Of a stretch of 64,000 bases of DNA, positions 11,437 through 23,399 are shown piece by piece. The translations under genes and the position numbers were made by a program. The notes under the pieces were generated by a model. It worked only from the letters and a program-made list of their open reading frames with translations. It did no database searches and was not told where the DNA came from. This DNA is from Utricularia gibba (lineage: Eukaryota; Streptophyta; Magnoliopsida; Lamiales; Lentibulariaceae). Every line of letters begins with the position of its first letter. The first letter of the stretch is position 1. The stretch is from contig CM007989.1 of NCBI GenBank assembly GCA_002189035.1, positions 372,001 through 436,000 of the forward strand, written 5' to 3'.

Positions 11437-12252
11437 TCATTTCCTGAACAGCTGTTGGATCTGCAGACAACCCAGTCCTTTAGCTTCGGAGCCCTTCATG
11501 ATTCTCATCCTCTTGCAGCAGGTTATGAACATTTCCCATGGAACATCTCCCATGAGCATCCAGTCCCCATCTTTGTCCTCGTACGTTGGTGCGTATTCTG
11601 ATGCGGTGTACCCTTCTCTCTCTGAGTAAGCACCTGAATCAAACGGGGTTCATTTGTTACAGTTTGTTCTTCCAATTTGACAAGGCAGAACAACAGCCAC
11701 AGGGAAACATGGGGACTACTTGCACAACTGATGCAAGTTGGTGAGAATAAGCAGAGTTAAGCTGGGGGATTATCAATCAATCAGGAGGGAATTGGAAAAC
11801 AAGCTTACCGAGATTGCACTTGAACATGTTCTCCAAGGCTTTGAGTAGATCAGCGTAGTTGTGGTAGAATTTGAGATCGATTTTCCTGAGATATGGAGCT
11901 CCATCCATGCTCACTTTCACAAACATCCCTGAAACATTGCTTTCCGTCTCGCTGCCCTTTTGAATCAAGTTTTTCCGGTACGATCTCACAGGCGGCCATC
12001 CAACCACTTGCTGTCTGGCATTTCATCGAACACGTTACAGGTTGTCCAATAAAAGAAAATTTCGCTGGGCAGAAGAACAGTCACAATAACTTACTTCTGA
12101 ACAGGGGAATCACCCCTTTTCCCGATCTCCGCAGAAGACCTCTTGCTGGTGGTAATGGTATTCAAACACGAAGACGACGAAGAAGAAGACCGCGTCTCGT
12201 CGGCGCCAGGCAGACCCAATCGAAGCTCAGTAGCGTCCAAATTCAGATCCAT
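11437..12252 (-). CDS. Aux/IAA auxin-response repressor (canonical, short type)
   Basis: A 186-residue nuclear repressor of auxin response factors that is degraded through TIR1/AFB when auxin is present. Exons are 12252-12095, 12014-11809 and 11633-11437, with phases 2 and 1. Domain I carries the EAR motif in TELRLGLPG. Domain II has a canonical degron ([14 protein letters not shown]). The PB1 domains III/IV are intact ([19 protein letters not shown], then [17 protein letters not shown] and [16 protein letters not shown]). The intron 1 acceptor must be CCAG|ACAGCAAGTG to keep the degron in frame. The C-terminus reads through as [10 protein letters not shown], slightly longer than usual for IAA1-4 type proteins. 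A TATA box (TATAAATA on the minus strand) is present at 12354-12347. Confidence 0.95.
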
Positions 12253-12610
12253 TTTCCCTTCTCTCCTGGATTTCAGTGAAGTCGAATATCCCAGACGAAG
12301 AAGAAACCAGAGTAGAACACGATGCACAATGTGGGCAGACGAGTATTATTTATAAAACGGGGTTAACGGAGTTAGCAAACGGCGTGAAACGCCCCCACGG
12401 CCGCTGGCGTGGTAGCGACTGTGAGGGCGTGTCCGGGGGATGAAGAGTCAGAAGTGGGGACACCGCTTTGATGCGGACACGTATCGCTGTCGGGAGCGGG
12501 AAAGAAAGAAAGAAAGAAAGGGCATCTTCACACCCGTCGTGATTCGCTACGGAGGTGAACACGGTGGGGACTACCCCTCCCCCCCAACTGCCGTTATTCA
12601 TTGATTGTGG
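12253..12610 (-). promoter_or_regulatory. Aux/IAA promoter with TATA box and AuxRE-type hexamer
   Basis: On the minus strand TATAAATA occupies 12354-12347, about 100 bp before the ATG. TGTCGG, the high-affinity ARF-binding hexamer, is present on the plus strand at 12489-12494, and a (GAAA)n tract follows at about 12500-12521. Auxin feedback on Aux/IAA genes is well known; use of this particular site is an inference. Confidence 0.45.
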
Positions 12611-15600
12611 GCCAGGAGAATCGACGGCTCAGATGCGATGTTTTACGCCGTGGGTTAAACGACAATCATGCTCTGCGTTTTACCTATGATTATTATTATG
12701 ATCATCATTATTATCTTTGAGTGGGCAGAATAATTGAGGAGGGCACCGCATGTGATAAGGAGCCATGGGCCCCGGACTGTCTGAAGTTGGCAAGAACGTG
12801 GGCTTTTATTGCAGGGGCCCAATTAGGAACCGCGGGGGCCCATCCCCCTACACCGTGACAACGCATAGGCATCTCTATCCACTCATCATACCTCCACCAA
12901 TCATGACGCAGGTGCAGCTACGCTATTTAAATTATATCATTCGTATATAAAAAAAATAAAACTCATTTTTTATCAATAAATAAATTTTTATTTTTGATGA
13001 TAAAAATATTTAATTTTGAGGTTAATTGATATTTTTGTTTTATATAATTATTAAAAAGATAAATTATTCATCATCAAATACATTGGTGACTTTCATTTAT
13101 AATCATTTGTAACGAGACATTATCGCCTTATATAATATTATCTATTGCGGTTATCCTATCTTCACAATTTTATATTTTATTTTTTTGAAAATTTTTTTTT
13201 TATGGAATATTAAAATTATATCTTCTTACTTTATACTTAGTTAATGTATTATACCATTACACAATTATTGATCTTATATTCTTCCCTTTTTAGAGTACTT
13301 TCATTTCATTATTGGTATGAGTTCAAGTTTGGCTCTAATATCAAATGTAACAATATACTCTCATCTTATATAATATTATTTAATTTTAATATCTAATTCA
13401 TATGATTTTATGTTATTCTCTTTTAAATAAAAAGTCTCATATAATATTAGAAGTATCTATCTATTTAAATACGTATCTTATTCCATATGTAATTAATATG
13501 AAATATTATTACAAAGTTTATGACCTTACATAATTGAACGTTCATAAATTATATCTTTTTTATAATTTCGATAATGAGTATTTGACTCGTTTAATATCTG
13601 TAACGAACTTCATAACCCTTTTGATTTCTTGATGTTGCTTGTACGGATATCTAAATCTTATGTTGATCTCAATGTGTGCGCATTGTGCTATCTCAACCTA
13701 TTTGACTGAGAAAACAGCTTAAAATACATGATTACAAAGAATACTGCTGTTCAGCACAGGAAGACTACCCTGGATCGTGAATTCCTGAAAGACGAGTGAC
13801 GAGTGTGTTTTCTTTTTTTTTTTTACAAGGCATCATGGAAGCTTCCGGGAGACTGCGGGGGTGTTGGTTGTAGCAGGGGAAACATGGGAACACAAAATGG
13901 TAGCTTTCGATGCGAATTGTTGGCACCAGCTACGGCGGAAAGGGAAGTCCATTGATTGGAGCTCATCGGGGAGTCACAGTTGCACCAACTCACCCCAAAT
14001 TTTGTCATTCACAGGCTCCTCCCTTGGACCACCGGCACAGCCACATCCAGAAGACAAACCCCCCAGTTTCGCCTTGCAAATTTCTCACCCTTCCCCACCC
14101 CAGTACCTATCTCCATAATGCATGCGTCGTCAATCCCCTGGTACCACTTGCCCTACCATCCTCGCATTTCTTATAGGCGTTGTAGACTCGGGGACTCTCG
14201 TTTTGGGGTAGAAACACACATACCTCTACACTACAAAACTCTTTTGATTACTAAACTATTGAAATTAAAGATTCGATGGATCGAACGATCACATTAAGAA
14301 TTGAGACACCGACAGGAAGGGAAGAATGAGCGTGTGGGGGTATGTATGTATGAATTTTAGGATCAAGAAGATCCGGGAGTGATGAGGATGTAATGCACAA
14401 GTTGATTGTGGTGGTGGACCGCTGCCCTGCAGCATTGAACCGGTGTCGGGGCGGGATATTTTGGACGACATTATTAATTAATTAATTATGTATTTATTAA
14501 ATTGGATTTTCACATTTTGGAAGAAAGGAACTCCTCCCCCGTCATGTCCCGCCAGCAAAGAACCCACTCCCATGTCATGTCCCCACTCCCCACACCAACA
14601 ATTAATTAATTAATTAATGAATTTTATTCCCGGAAAGTAAAAGGATGTTTATACGAATTCGATAATTTTGAGAGGAAAGGAACGAGGCGGCGGGCGGCAC
14701 CCGCACATTGTAATGAGGTGAATGGAAACGGGGGCAGCCGCACGTGGGTAGTACTCAACTGCCCGGGGCCCATCTCCATCAACAACAACTTATTTTTTAA
14801 TCACAAAAATAATCAAAATTTCGAAGATTAGTGCTTGTTAATGCCTTAATGGTCGTGTGTGTGTGTGTGACCATTTTGAAAAATGATCATTCTGTATTTT
14901 TATTTTTTATATATTAAATCAAAAAGATAATATTCAATATGACTATTTATATATTACTAAGAAAAGGCGGGGTCTCATGAACAAAACCAGTTAACCACAC
15001 AAAAGTTTCTGGTTTTGCCGGGCACCTAAACTGTTTCCATTGTATTGGATTTTTCTGAACCGGGTTGATGAAGTTGGGCCTTTATACCAGAAATGGGCCG
15101 GCCATTGGAATGGTGTGTCGTGGCATTTTGGGAATGCTTTGGGCTGGGTTGGGCGGGCCGACTTATAATGGAATTAATTAATGAATGGTGTCTTTGTTTG
15201 GCACCACGGGCGTCGTCGTACGCCGCCGTCTGAGTTCGATTGCTCTTCTACCTTCCTCCCCCAGGGATAGTCGCACCCGACGACGGCCGAGGTGATTGAT
15301 TGATTTCACACGGTTTGGAGTTTTACATTTGGTTGCATGTGTTTTCATAGGATGGATGCTTCTGGATACTCGCACCGATGATTTCCGCGTCTGTTTGCGG
15401 TGTATGCGCTATATTTGCATCTGGATGGTTTACCTTGCATTGGAGTATGCGTTTATTATGCGTGTAATGATGCCTCAATTTTTTTAACATTTAGGTGTGG
15501 GTTGCCTCTGGCTTCAAGGACTTGTTTACACCGAATGCGTTTCATATCGTGGGGGTTGTAGTCGGTGCATTGCATTGGCATCTTGATTTTTTTCCGGATC

Positions 15601-15714
15601 AGATAAATCAATTGGCAAGCTTGGACTTTCTTGCCCATCATCTGATTCAATCCCACCGGAATCTAATCATTTTTTGTTGTTGGGTTACTTGTGTGGATGT
15701 GATTCTCGCAGTCC
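12611..15714. other. Long AT-rich intergenic region with simple repeats and PPR upstream sequence
   Basis: About 3 kb with no convincing gene. From 12950 to 13720 the sequence is very AT-rich and resembles an eroded transposable element, listed separately. Short tandem ATTA/TTAA repeats occur near 14472-14490 and 14599-14620, and a (GT)n tract near 14857-14871. Site II motifs TGGGCC at 15075-15080 and 15094-15099 probably belong to the PPR gene promoter. Several 60-110 codon ORFs between 13820 and 14470 overlap each other in different frames and show no family signature. Confidence 0.5.
12950..13720. repeat. Possible degraded transposable element (AT-rich)
   Basis: The text around 13320 (TTGGCTCTAATATCAAATGT followed by AACA) and TGTAACGA motifs near 13110 and 13600 resemble the ends of plant LTR-type repeats that carry a variant of TGGCTCTGATACCA...TGTAACG. 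No reverse transcriptase, integrase or clear terminal repeats are seen, so this is only a suggestion. Confidence 0.25.
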
Positions 15715-17532
15715 ATGGTTTCCGGAGCTGTATCCCGCGATGCAGCTTCAAAGCTTGCGAGAACGGTTGAGCTGTTGCCTGTTTATCTAATCCCAAGTGA
15801 CTCTGCCCCCACAAAACTAACTGCTCACAGCGAGAGCAAGCTCCGGAAGAAGAAGTTCAAGAGAGAGGAGCCTTACAATGACGTCAACAGCGATGGTATG
15901 GAAAGACTTAATGAGATGCTACGATCCCAGCCTCTTCCTACCTCATCGTCGATCAATACTCTCCTGGGTAGCTTTGCCAAATCGAAGAATTACTCTGACT
16001 TGTTTGCTGCGTATGATAGAATGCTGGAAGTTAATTTTGTGCCTGATTACATTGGGTTGCATATTTTGCTCAACTGCTATTGCGAGCTGAAAAGGGTGGC
16101 TCTTGCGTTTGCGGTTGTTGGAGTGATTTTGAAAAGGGGCCATAAGCCAAATAATGTCACAATTGGATCTTTGATTAAAGGCTTATGTTTGGAAGGTAAA
16201 GCGGTTGATGCAGTTCAGCTGTTTAAGAAAATGCATACGATTGGATTATCTCCTAATGTTAACGTGTCGTCAATATTGATGAATGGCCTCTGCAGAACTG
16301 GGAATTCAGACATGGCACTTCTCTTGCATGAGGAAAATATGAATCAGGAAGGAGGACCTGGAGGTCGGTTCTATCCTAATAATATCTATTATGGTGGTTT
16401 CATTCATAACCTTTGTAAAGAGGGATCGGTTGCAAGGGCTAAGGAAATGTTTCTGGAAATGGAGAGTAAGAGAATTCCAGCTGATGTTGTTTGTTATGGA
16501 GCTCTGATTAATGGTTTTTGTAGAATGAATGAGTGGGAGCAGGCAATGGAGTTGTTTAACCAGATGGTGAACCGAGGCATCCGACCGAATGTTGTGACGT
16601 TTACTATTTTGATGGATTACTTATGCAAGATTGGAAAAACTAAGGAAGCAAGTGGATTATTGGATTTATTGATCAGAAAGGGCGGACGTCCTGATTCTAT
16701 CACTTTCAACACACTGATAGACGGCTACTGTTTGGAGGGCAGAACCAGAGATGCAAGGGAGCTGTTTTTGTCAATGGCTGCTAAGGGTTATGAGCGTAAT
16801 GTTCAGACCTACAACGTGTTGATAAATGGGTATTGCAAATGCCAAAGGATCGACAAGGCAAAGAATCTTTTGGAAGAAATGCTGCACAAGGAGATCAAGC
16901 CCACTGTTGTAACCTTCAACACTTTGTTAACAGGTTTGTTTGAAGGGGGCAAAGTTGAGGATGCACGTGATGTTTATTTGAATATGAAGGATCATGGCAT
17001 TGTTCCCAACTCTTTGACCTATAGCATCATGTTAGATGGTTTTTGCAAGAACAGCCGCCTGAAGGATGCAATGGACTTTTTCCAAACTCTTCAAGATTCA
17101 GGCTGTAAACTGGATACCACTCTTTGTAACTGCCTACTCGACGGACTGTGCAAGGCGGGTGAAATTGTTAAAGCCACTACAATGTTTGATAAGCTGCCGG
17201 AGATGGGTGTTGCAGCATGCCGATATACATACGGGATAATGATCAATGGGCTCTGCAAGGCTGGACAGCTGAAAGAAGCACATGATCTGTTCATACAAAT
17301 GGAAGCCAGAGGATGCCCTCCCGATGTAGTGGCCTTCAACACACTTATGCTGGGATTTCGAAATGCCGGCGATATTCCTAAAGTTATCGAGCTTCTGCGC
17401 ATGATGGCCGACAAAAAACATACACCAGATTCGTATACAATGAATATAGTGGTGGAGTTGATGCAGAAAGATGAAAACTGCTCGGAATTACTGGAGCTTA
17501 TTCCAAATTTTGTCACAGGGGGGAAAGGATGA
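15715..17532 (+). CDS. P-class pentatricopeptide repeat protein, RFL-like
   Basis: A single-exon 605-residue PPR protein. About fourteen tandem 35-residue P-type motifs run from near residue 80 to the C-terminus, with typical cores such as VVTFTILMDYLCKIGKTKEA, VQTYNVLINGYCKCQRIDKA and YTYGIMINGLCKAGQLKEA. There is no E/DYW extension, so it is not an editing deaminase. The motif style (NxLINGxCK) matches the Rf-like subgroup, whose members bind mitochondrial transcripts and act in RNA cleavage or stabilisation. The N-terminus (MVSGAVSRDAASKLARTVE) is moderately basic/Ser-rich and could be an organellar targeting peptide, but this is weak. It is convergent with INDH 224 bp downstream. Lack of introns is normal for this family. 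The exact RNA target cannot be read without aligning positions 5 and 35 of each repeat. Confidence 0.93.
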   Translation: MVSGAVSRDAASKLARTVELLPVYLIPSDSAPTKLTAHSESKLRKKKFKREEPYNDVNSDGMERLNEMLRSQPLPTSSSINTLLGSFAKSKNYSDLFAAYDRMLEVNFVPDYIGLHILLNCYCELKRVALAFAVVGVILKRGHKPNNVTIGSLIKGLCLEGKAVDAVQLFKKMHTIGLSPNVNVSSILMNGLCRTGNSDMALLLHEENMNQEGGPGGRFYPNNIYYGGFIHNLCKEGSVARAKEMFLEMESKRIPADVVCYGALINGFCRMNEWEQAMELFNQMVNRGIRPNVVTFTILMDYLCKIGKTKEASGLLDLLIRKGGRPDSITFNTLIDGYCLEGRTRDARELFLSMAAKGYERNVQTYNVLINGYCKCQRIDKAKNLLEEMLHKEIKPTVVTFNTLLTGLFEGGKVEDARDVYLNMKDHGIVPNSLTYSIMLDGFCKNSRLKDAMDFFQTLQDSGCKLDTTLCNCLLDGLCKAGEIVKATTMFDKLPEMGVAACRYTYGIMINGLCKAGQLKEAHDLFIQMEARGCPPDVVAFNTLMLGFRNAGDIPKVIELLRMMADKKHTPDSYTMNIVVELMQKDENCSELLELIPNFVTGGKG

Positions 17533-17756
17533 AACCCGGGAGGATCGGGTAATTATAACTGGATCCTAGTTCACTTTAGCATAATTTCTGTGCTAAATTT
17601 GTTGTTTTTTCATACAGACGCTCGCATGTTTGAGATGAAGGGATCCGCAGCTCAACAATATCTCTGTATAAATTACATGCTCCCAACTCTGGAAGGTAAA
17701 TGGATGCGGGAGTTTTTTAGTACTGATCTCTATGTTTGACAAGCTGAACGCTTACT

Positions 17757-19261
17757 TCACAACCGGATCTCAGGCCGGAGGTTTTGCTGCTTGCTCATTT
17801 GATGAAGCGCAGTTGTGACTTTCTCAGCTGCTTCTGCGTAAGCACAGGAGATGGCACAGTCAGGCTTTGATGTTACTATGGGCATGCCTTCATCACCACC
17901 ACTTCTTATCTCTGTCTCCAGGGGTATCTTAATGGATCAAGAAAACAGCATATCAGTACCAGTGATGCATGTACAATTGTGAAGAGGGGAGAGTTCGAAG
18001 AGATGGCCTTACCTCACCGAGAAACCTCACTCCCATTTCATCAGCTGTCCTTTGGGCTCCTCCCTTGCCAAAAATGTAATACGGCTCTGAACAGTTGGGG
18101 CATCTGAAGTAGCTCATATTCTCCAGGATCCCCAGAATCTGTAATCCAATGTGAGGAGCATGAACGATTCACATGAATGAATGATTTGGTTGATTTGCAC
18201 ATCTATACCGGTACATTGACTTGTGAGAACATTCTAATGCCTCTTCGAGCGTCTATCAATGCAACATCTTGCGGAGTTGAAACAATCACTGCCCCTGAAA
18301 TGCGAATAGACCAACAGTTGAGATACAACAACAATCCCTTCTGATAAGCAGAATATGGTGACGAAACAGAGCACGGGAGGCATTACAACCTGAAAGGTGT
18401 AACCTCTGAGATATGGAGATCTGGGCATCGCCTGTGCCAGGTGGCATGTCAACCAGAAGAATATCTAAGACACCCCATTGCACTCCTCTAGTCATCTGTT
18501 CGAGTGCCTTCATAACCTGCAACAGTATGCAAATAACAAGCTGCATCCTTCTCTCTTCAAAGGAAAATTTTCAATCAACTATGGATAAAAGAGTACATAT
18601 TTCATCATCAACCTTCTTGAAAACTAAACAATTAAATGCAGAAAAATAATCAATCAAGACTTGCCATAGGACCTCTCCACACAATGGCTTCACCTTGAGC
18701 TACAAGAGAGCCCATAGACATACACTTGACTCCATAACTCTCAATTGGAATGATTTTCTTATCTGCAGAAACGCAAAGATTTATAAAAAGCTCTTCGTTT
18801 TTTAAAAAAAAGGGTTCCTTCAATTCACCACACCTGCACTCACTTCAGGCTTTCCCTTGAGATTCATCATCATCTGAATTGATGGGCCATAAACATCAGC
18901 ATCCAGTAGTCCGACCCTCAAATTGTACTTCCTCGCCAGTGAAACCGCCAAATTCACTGAAAATTCACAAATCAAGGTTTGCAAATCCACCCCGTCTCAG
19001 AATTTATCATTACCAGCTGTTGTGGACTTGCCCACGCCGCCTTTCCCAGAAGCAACAGCAATAATGTCCTTAATCCCTTCAATTTCAAGACTTTTCGAGG
19101 CGAGACCCCTCGTCGCTTGAAGCTTCCATAAGAAATCACAAAGCAGTCCACCAGTAAGATGCAATGCAAAAGAGGCGAATGTTTCACCTTTGTGCCACAT
19201 TTAAGAAGAAAAAGAAACTTACGCGAAAAACACTCAGACGCCGAACTGAACTCAGAATCAT
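17757..19261 (-). CDS. INDH: Mitochondrial P-loop Fe-S carrier for complex I (INDH / NUBPL, Mrp family)
   Basis: A 292-residue Mrp/NBP35-type ATPase that delivers 4Fe-4S clusters during assembly of mitochondrial NADH dehydrogenase. Eight exons: 19261-19223, 19122-19014, 18956-18834, 18762-18665, 18516-18390, 18294-18209, 18138-18013 and 17927-17757. The deviant Walker A ([11 protein letters not shown]) spans residues of exon 2. The switch DADVYGPS, Walker B region [11 protein letters not shown] and the cluster-binding CxxC in SYFRCPNC are all present. Exon 1 encodes only [13 protein letters not shown], an Arg-rich start of a mitochondrial presequence. Intron 4 must use a GC donor (ATG|GCAAGT) to preserve [13 protein letters not shown]. 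The upstream region carries three site II motifs, as usual for nuclear genes of mitochondrial proteins. All phases agree to the TGA at 17757. Confidence 0.94.
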
Positions 19262-20296
19262 TTAGCCGCAACCCCTGCTCTCAGCGATCAACAAACGCCG
19301 GAGCCCTTCCGCGATCCAAAATCCAAAGCGCAGAAGTCCGATGCGACGGAGATTTATAAGTTCAACCGTGAGAACTGAGAAAGCACGAACTGACGCCGGC
19401 CCAATCGGACAATAAAGTACATTTACATTTGGGCCAACAGCCCATCTGCCATTGGGACCAAGATTCTGTCTTCATCATTTCCCAACGGATTGTCCGCTGC
19501 GTTGCCGTAGTGGTGGGGTTGAATTATTTTAGGTAATAATAAATTATTAATCTAAAAGAGAAGGAAATGAAATATGATTTAATTATAATCTAATTATAAA
19601 TTTTGAAATAATAATTTATTTTTTTATAATGAAAAACATAAATAAATTTTTTTAATAAAATAAAACGATTCAATCACGATTTAAATCATGTTCAAATCGT
19701 TCAAATTACAAACTATCGGTATAAAAGAAATTTGGTTTTTTAATTATTTAAAATATTTGTTAAATTATTCGAACTTTATTATCTAATTTAAAGATTCTGT
19801 TAATTATATGTAATTATGCGCGTACGGACATATGATATTTATATTTTATTAAAATTACGTGAAAGTGATAGCCGTGGGCTCTATAAAATAATGTAATATT
19901 CTGGATGGGGAAAAAAGAAGAGAAAATGAAATGAAACCTGCATGGGGATAGAGAGGAGAAGCTGCCATTCTTGAATCTCAGTTGTCTCCGACGGTCATTC
20001 AATTTCCTGGGGACCAACCCTGATTTGCATGATCCTAATTTATTGCCCACATTCCCCATTACATCTCCGGCGGCCGTTGATCTTTTTTTCATGATTGGCG
20101 AGGTACATTTTGGCTCCAAGAATTACCCCTTTTCGCGAATTGATTTTGGGGATTATTTAGCAAAACAGATTCAGGGCTTTTTTCGAATTGCTCGCCTAGT
20201 GTTTGTGAAAATGTGAATGAAGTTTCTCTTGATGTCGATCAAAACGTGCCTGTGTTTCCACAGCTAGAGTTTTTCTGTGATTGATGATCACGTACC
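19262..20296. promoter_or_regulatory. Divergent INDH / myosin-binding protein upstream region
   Basis: Site II elements at 19398-19403 (GGCCCA), 19430-19435 (TGGGCC) and 19439-19444 (AGCCCA) lie about 140-180 bp upstream of the INDH start. 19530-19860 is AT-rich without recognised features. The remaining 400 bp should contain the 5' UTR of the gene on the right. Confidence 0.55.
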
Positions 20297-22724
20297 ATGG
20301 CTAGGAAAGTATCATCTATGAGAGGAAAACCAAGGGGGGTTTTTGGCATTTTATCAGCTGCGACATGCGAATGGTTCCTAATGTTCATGCTGTTTATTGA
20401 TGGGGCGTTGTATTATTTCGCCATAAGATTTGCCGAGTTCTGTGAACTACAGACACCCTGTATGTTGTGCTCAAGGCTAGTGAAGACCAGGAATGGTTGT
20501 TGGTGGAGTTGGCTTTGTGATGATCACCGGGAAGAGTTATCTTCTTCTGTTTCTTGCCCCCTTCATTATAAATTTGCTGATGCGAGTGGGATGTGTGATG
20601 AATGTCTGACACCGATCGTGTCCAAGAGAAGCTCAAGCCCTCCTGAATCGTATGTACTTCTTGTGGGAAAATCATGGGTGGATGTTGATAAAAGTGCTGT
20701 ACAGACCTTGATGATGAACAAGAGCATACGTTTCTGCAGCTCAGGGCAGAGAGCATGTTGTTGTTGTGGGAAGAAAAGGATATTTAGAACAAGATCCAAT
20801 GCAGAAAAATTGCTTGAACTTGATACCATTGGCCTTGGGGCTTCCAAGGCTAATATGAAGCCACCTCTGCCTCGTGCTCCAGTTCGTAGTCGGTTCAGTC
20901 GAAGAGATGGAATTAGAAGGCCAAAGGATAAGTTCACAGGGCCAGTAAATCCACAGGATTCACTTTCTCATGCAGGGTACACGAAACTGAAAGTCTCATC
21001 AGATACTGAACCAGATTTCCTCTACTCAGAGGAAGAGGGGGCTCGGAGTAGAGACTTTTGTCACAAAAACTTCAGCGAAGAAGCCAAGAATATGACAAAA
21101 AGAGCACTAGAGAAGTTGCCAGTAGCAAACAATGATACTCGTGATCATGAAGCGATACCACCACCACTGCTTCTTGATCAACCTAATCTTCATGTATTGA
21201 CCGAGGCAAAGAATGAAAAATGCCTTTCATTTAACAGCACCATGGAGCAAATTTTTGTAAACTTCAAATGGGAAGATTTCACCAGTGAGGCAGCTGATCT
21301 CATTTCTTTGGTCGATAGCTCACATCAACCGGAGGTTGAACAAACATCGTCTGGTGCTATGCCAGATACTTGTATCCCTCAAGTTCATGCCATTTCTATA
21401 CTTTCTGAATTCCTTTCTCTCTGTGCAACCCCAAAAAAGAGTAGGTCCAGTTACTCATATACGTCGGTTTATCAAGGATGTTTTTTTTCTAATATGGTGT
21501 AGCTCCTTTGATGCAGATGACTCAGATGCAGCTGCATCTAGTAACTTAGACGCTGCTACGGGTGATTCCTCGCAGTTGAATGACTCCTTTGATGCAGATG
21601 ACTCAGATGCAGCTGCATCTAGTAACTTAGACGCTGCTACGGGTGATTCCTCGCAGTTGAATGATGTGAAGCACATGGCTATGGATTCTCAGGTGATCAA
21701 TGCCTCTGATTCTGATAACCCTGGAAATAGTTCGAACTCCACATTGGATTCGACGGCTTGTGATGCAGGTGTATCATGTAAGGATACTAGTAAGAAAGAT
21801 GAGGAGTTGAAAGAAGCTGAGGATCACAGTTCAAATATGCATCCTCTCACAACGTCTCTGAAAAATGATCCTGGAATTGAATCTTGGGATGGATTAACTT
21901 TGAGCCCTGTTGAGGGTGAAACTATCATCGATAGATTCAAGCGACAGATTGAGCATGACCAGAACTGCATGAATTCATTATACAAGGAACTTGAAGAAGA
22001 GCGAAACGCTGCAGCTATTGCAGCGAACCAAGCAATGGCAATGATAACAAGATTGCAGGAGGAGAAGGCAGGCCTTCAGATGGAGGCCCTGCAATACTTA
22101 CGAATGATGGAGGAACAGGCAGAGTACGATATGGAGGCACTGCAGAGAGCAAATGATCTGTTGGCTGAAAAAGAGAAGGAAATCCAAGACATGGAATATG
22201 AGTTAGAGTTCTACAGGAACAACCTTCCTGATGAACATGAAATTGCAAATATTGGCTTGGCCGCACAGACTGAAGGCATTCCTAGTACTTCCGGCAATCC
22301 CAAAGCTCCGGATTCAGCACCATCCAACTTCAATCAAAACCAAACTAGTTGTTCTATTTCAAGTTTGGAGGCAGAAAAGCAATCCATTTCCAAATCCTTG
22401 AACAACTTGGAGAGAATGATCCATCAAGCTTACCATGACGGAAACTTGAATATGGAGAATCCAACCAACGGCAATGAGAATGGGATGGTTGATGACGATC
22501 AAACAGACAGCTCTAATCAGCATAGCCACAGAGCAGCAGAAGCTGCACCATTTGAGAGGCAAATTGCAGAGCTTAGAGATCAGTTGGAAGCTCTTGAAAG
22601 TGACATAAGTTTACTGATGCACACCTGTGAATTGCTTCAAAACGGAGTAGAGGGATTAGAACTAGTTCAGGAAATAGCGCAGCATCTACAAGAGCTGAAG
22701 AAAATGGAAATCAAGAACCGATGA
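20297..22724 (+). CDS. DUF593 / GTD-binding myosin-binding protein
   Basis: A 789-residue membrane-anchored adaptor of the MyoB family, which recruits class XI myosins to vesicles through its DUF593 (GTD-binding) domain. Exons are 20297-21444 and 21503-22724, joined in phase 2. The N-terminus has a membrane segment (EWFLMFMLFIDGALYYFAI) followed by a Cys-rich patch (CELQTPCMLC, then CCCCGKK). The DUF593 coiled coil spans roughly residues 510-620 (FKRQIEHDQNCMNSLYKEL to EYELEFYRNNL). A second coiled coil lies at the C-terminus (FERQIAELRDQLEALESDI). Oddities: the intron is only 58 bp, and exon 2 opens with two identical 81 bp copies encoding a 27-residue acidic/Ala-rich unit (SFDADDSDAAASSNLDA...). 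The exon 1 frame would run on to a stop soon after the donor if the intron were retained. Confidence 0.9.
21504..21665 (+). repeat. Perfect in-frame tandem duplication, 2 x 81 bp, in the MyoB coding sequence
   Basis: The 81 bp block starting CTCCTTTGATGCAGATGACT at 21504 is repeated exactly at 21585, ending with GTTGAATGA at 21665. It keeps the reading frame and doubles a 27-residue acidic/Ala-rich linker. Complete identity implies a very recent event or an assembly artefact. Confidence 0.97.
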
Positions 22725-23399
22725 CGGCTAGAAGGAGCAATTGCAGGGAACCATGATGCCCTTTGCCTGTAAAAACTTGTTTTCAGCACAGAGGACCAAG
22801 AAGAAGAGCTTGATATTTTGAAAAGATACCAAATCGTGTAATACTGTTAACGACCGTTAAACTGAATTACCTCCCATAAATCGAATTACTAAAAGTGAAA
22901 AAAAAAAATTACCGCAAAAAGTGGCAGTAAAAAAAAAAGGAAAAAAAGAGGAAGAGGCGTAGAAGAAGAATATATCTGTTTCTCTATCTTCGTCTTCTTC
23001 TTATTCAGATCCGAAGCACATTGTAGGTCACATGATAAAGATTCACCAACTCGTATGTAGTTTCAGGTAATTTGCGTGGCGAATACCTGCGGGACATGCG
23101 ACTAATCTGCTCTTCACCGGTGCCCTTTCATTTTCCCCCTTTCTTTGTTGTTTGATTTCTGGGTGACGACGGACGCCGCTTGAAATAGAGGGTTTGTTTT
23201 TGTTTTAGCGTCTCGGTGACAGTTGACTGTGATTAAGGGCAGTGATGTGTGTGTTGATTGTTATTCAGTTTTTGCTTTTGTTTGGAATTTAATCTTTTAT
23301 GTCATGGGTTGTATTCTAAAGTGGCTTCGATGTGTTTTTAGGTGATTATTCGGTGTCTTTTCTGTTTCAAGGCTTTGGGAGTCTGCGCTATTTGCAGAA
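22725..23399 (+). promoter_or_regulatory. bHLH upstream region and probable leader intron
   Basis: After the MyoB 3' UTR a CT-rich segment (about 22975-23010) probably starts the bHLH transcript. A leader intron from CAG|GTAATT at 23067 to TTGCAG at 23397 would place the acceptor two bases before the ATG at 23400. Confidence 0.45.

Noticed and set aside
13823-14471. Several overlapping 60-113 codon ORFs on both strands
   Set aside because: They overlap in different frames, change composition abruptly and have no promoter or family signature.
23342-23399. GTG-initiated extension of the bHLH protein
   Set aside because: Nuclear plant genes start at ATG, the translated residues do not resemble the family, and a good acceptor (TTGCAG) precedes the ATG at 23400.
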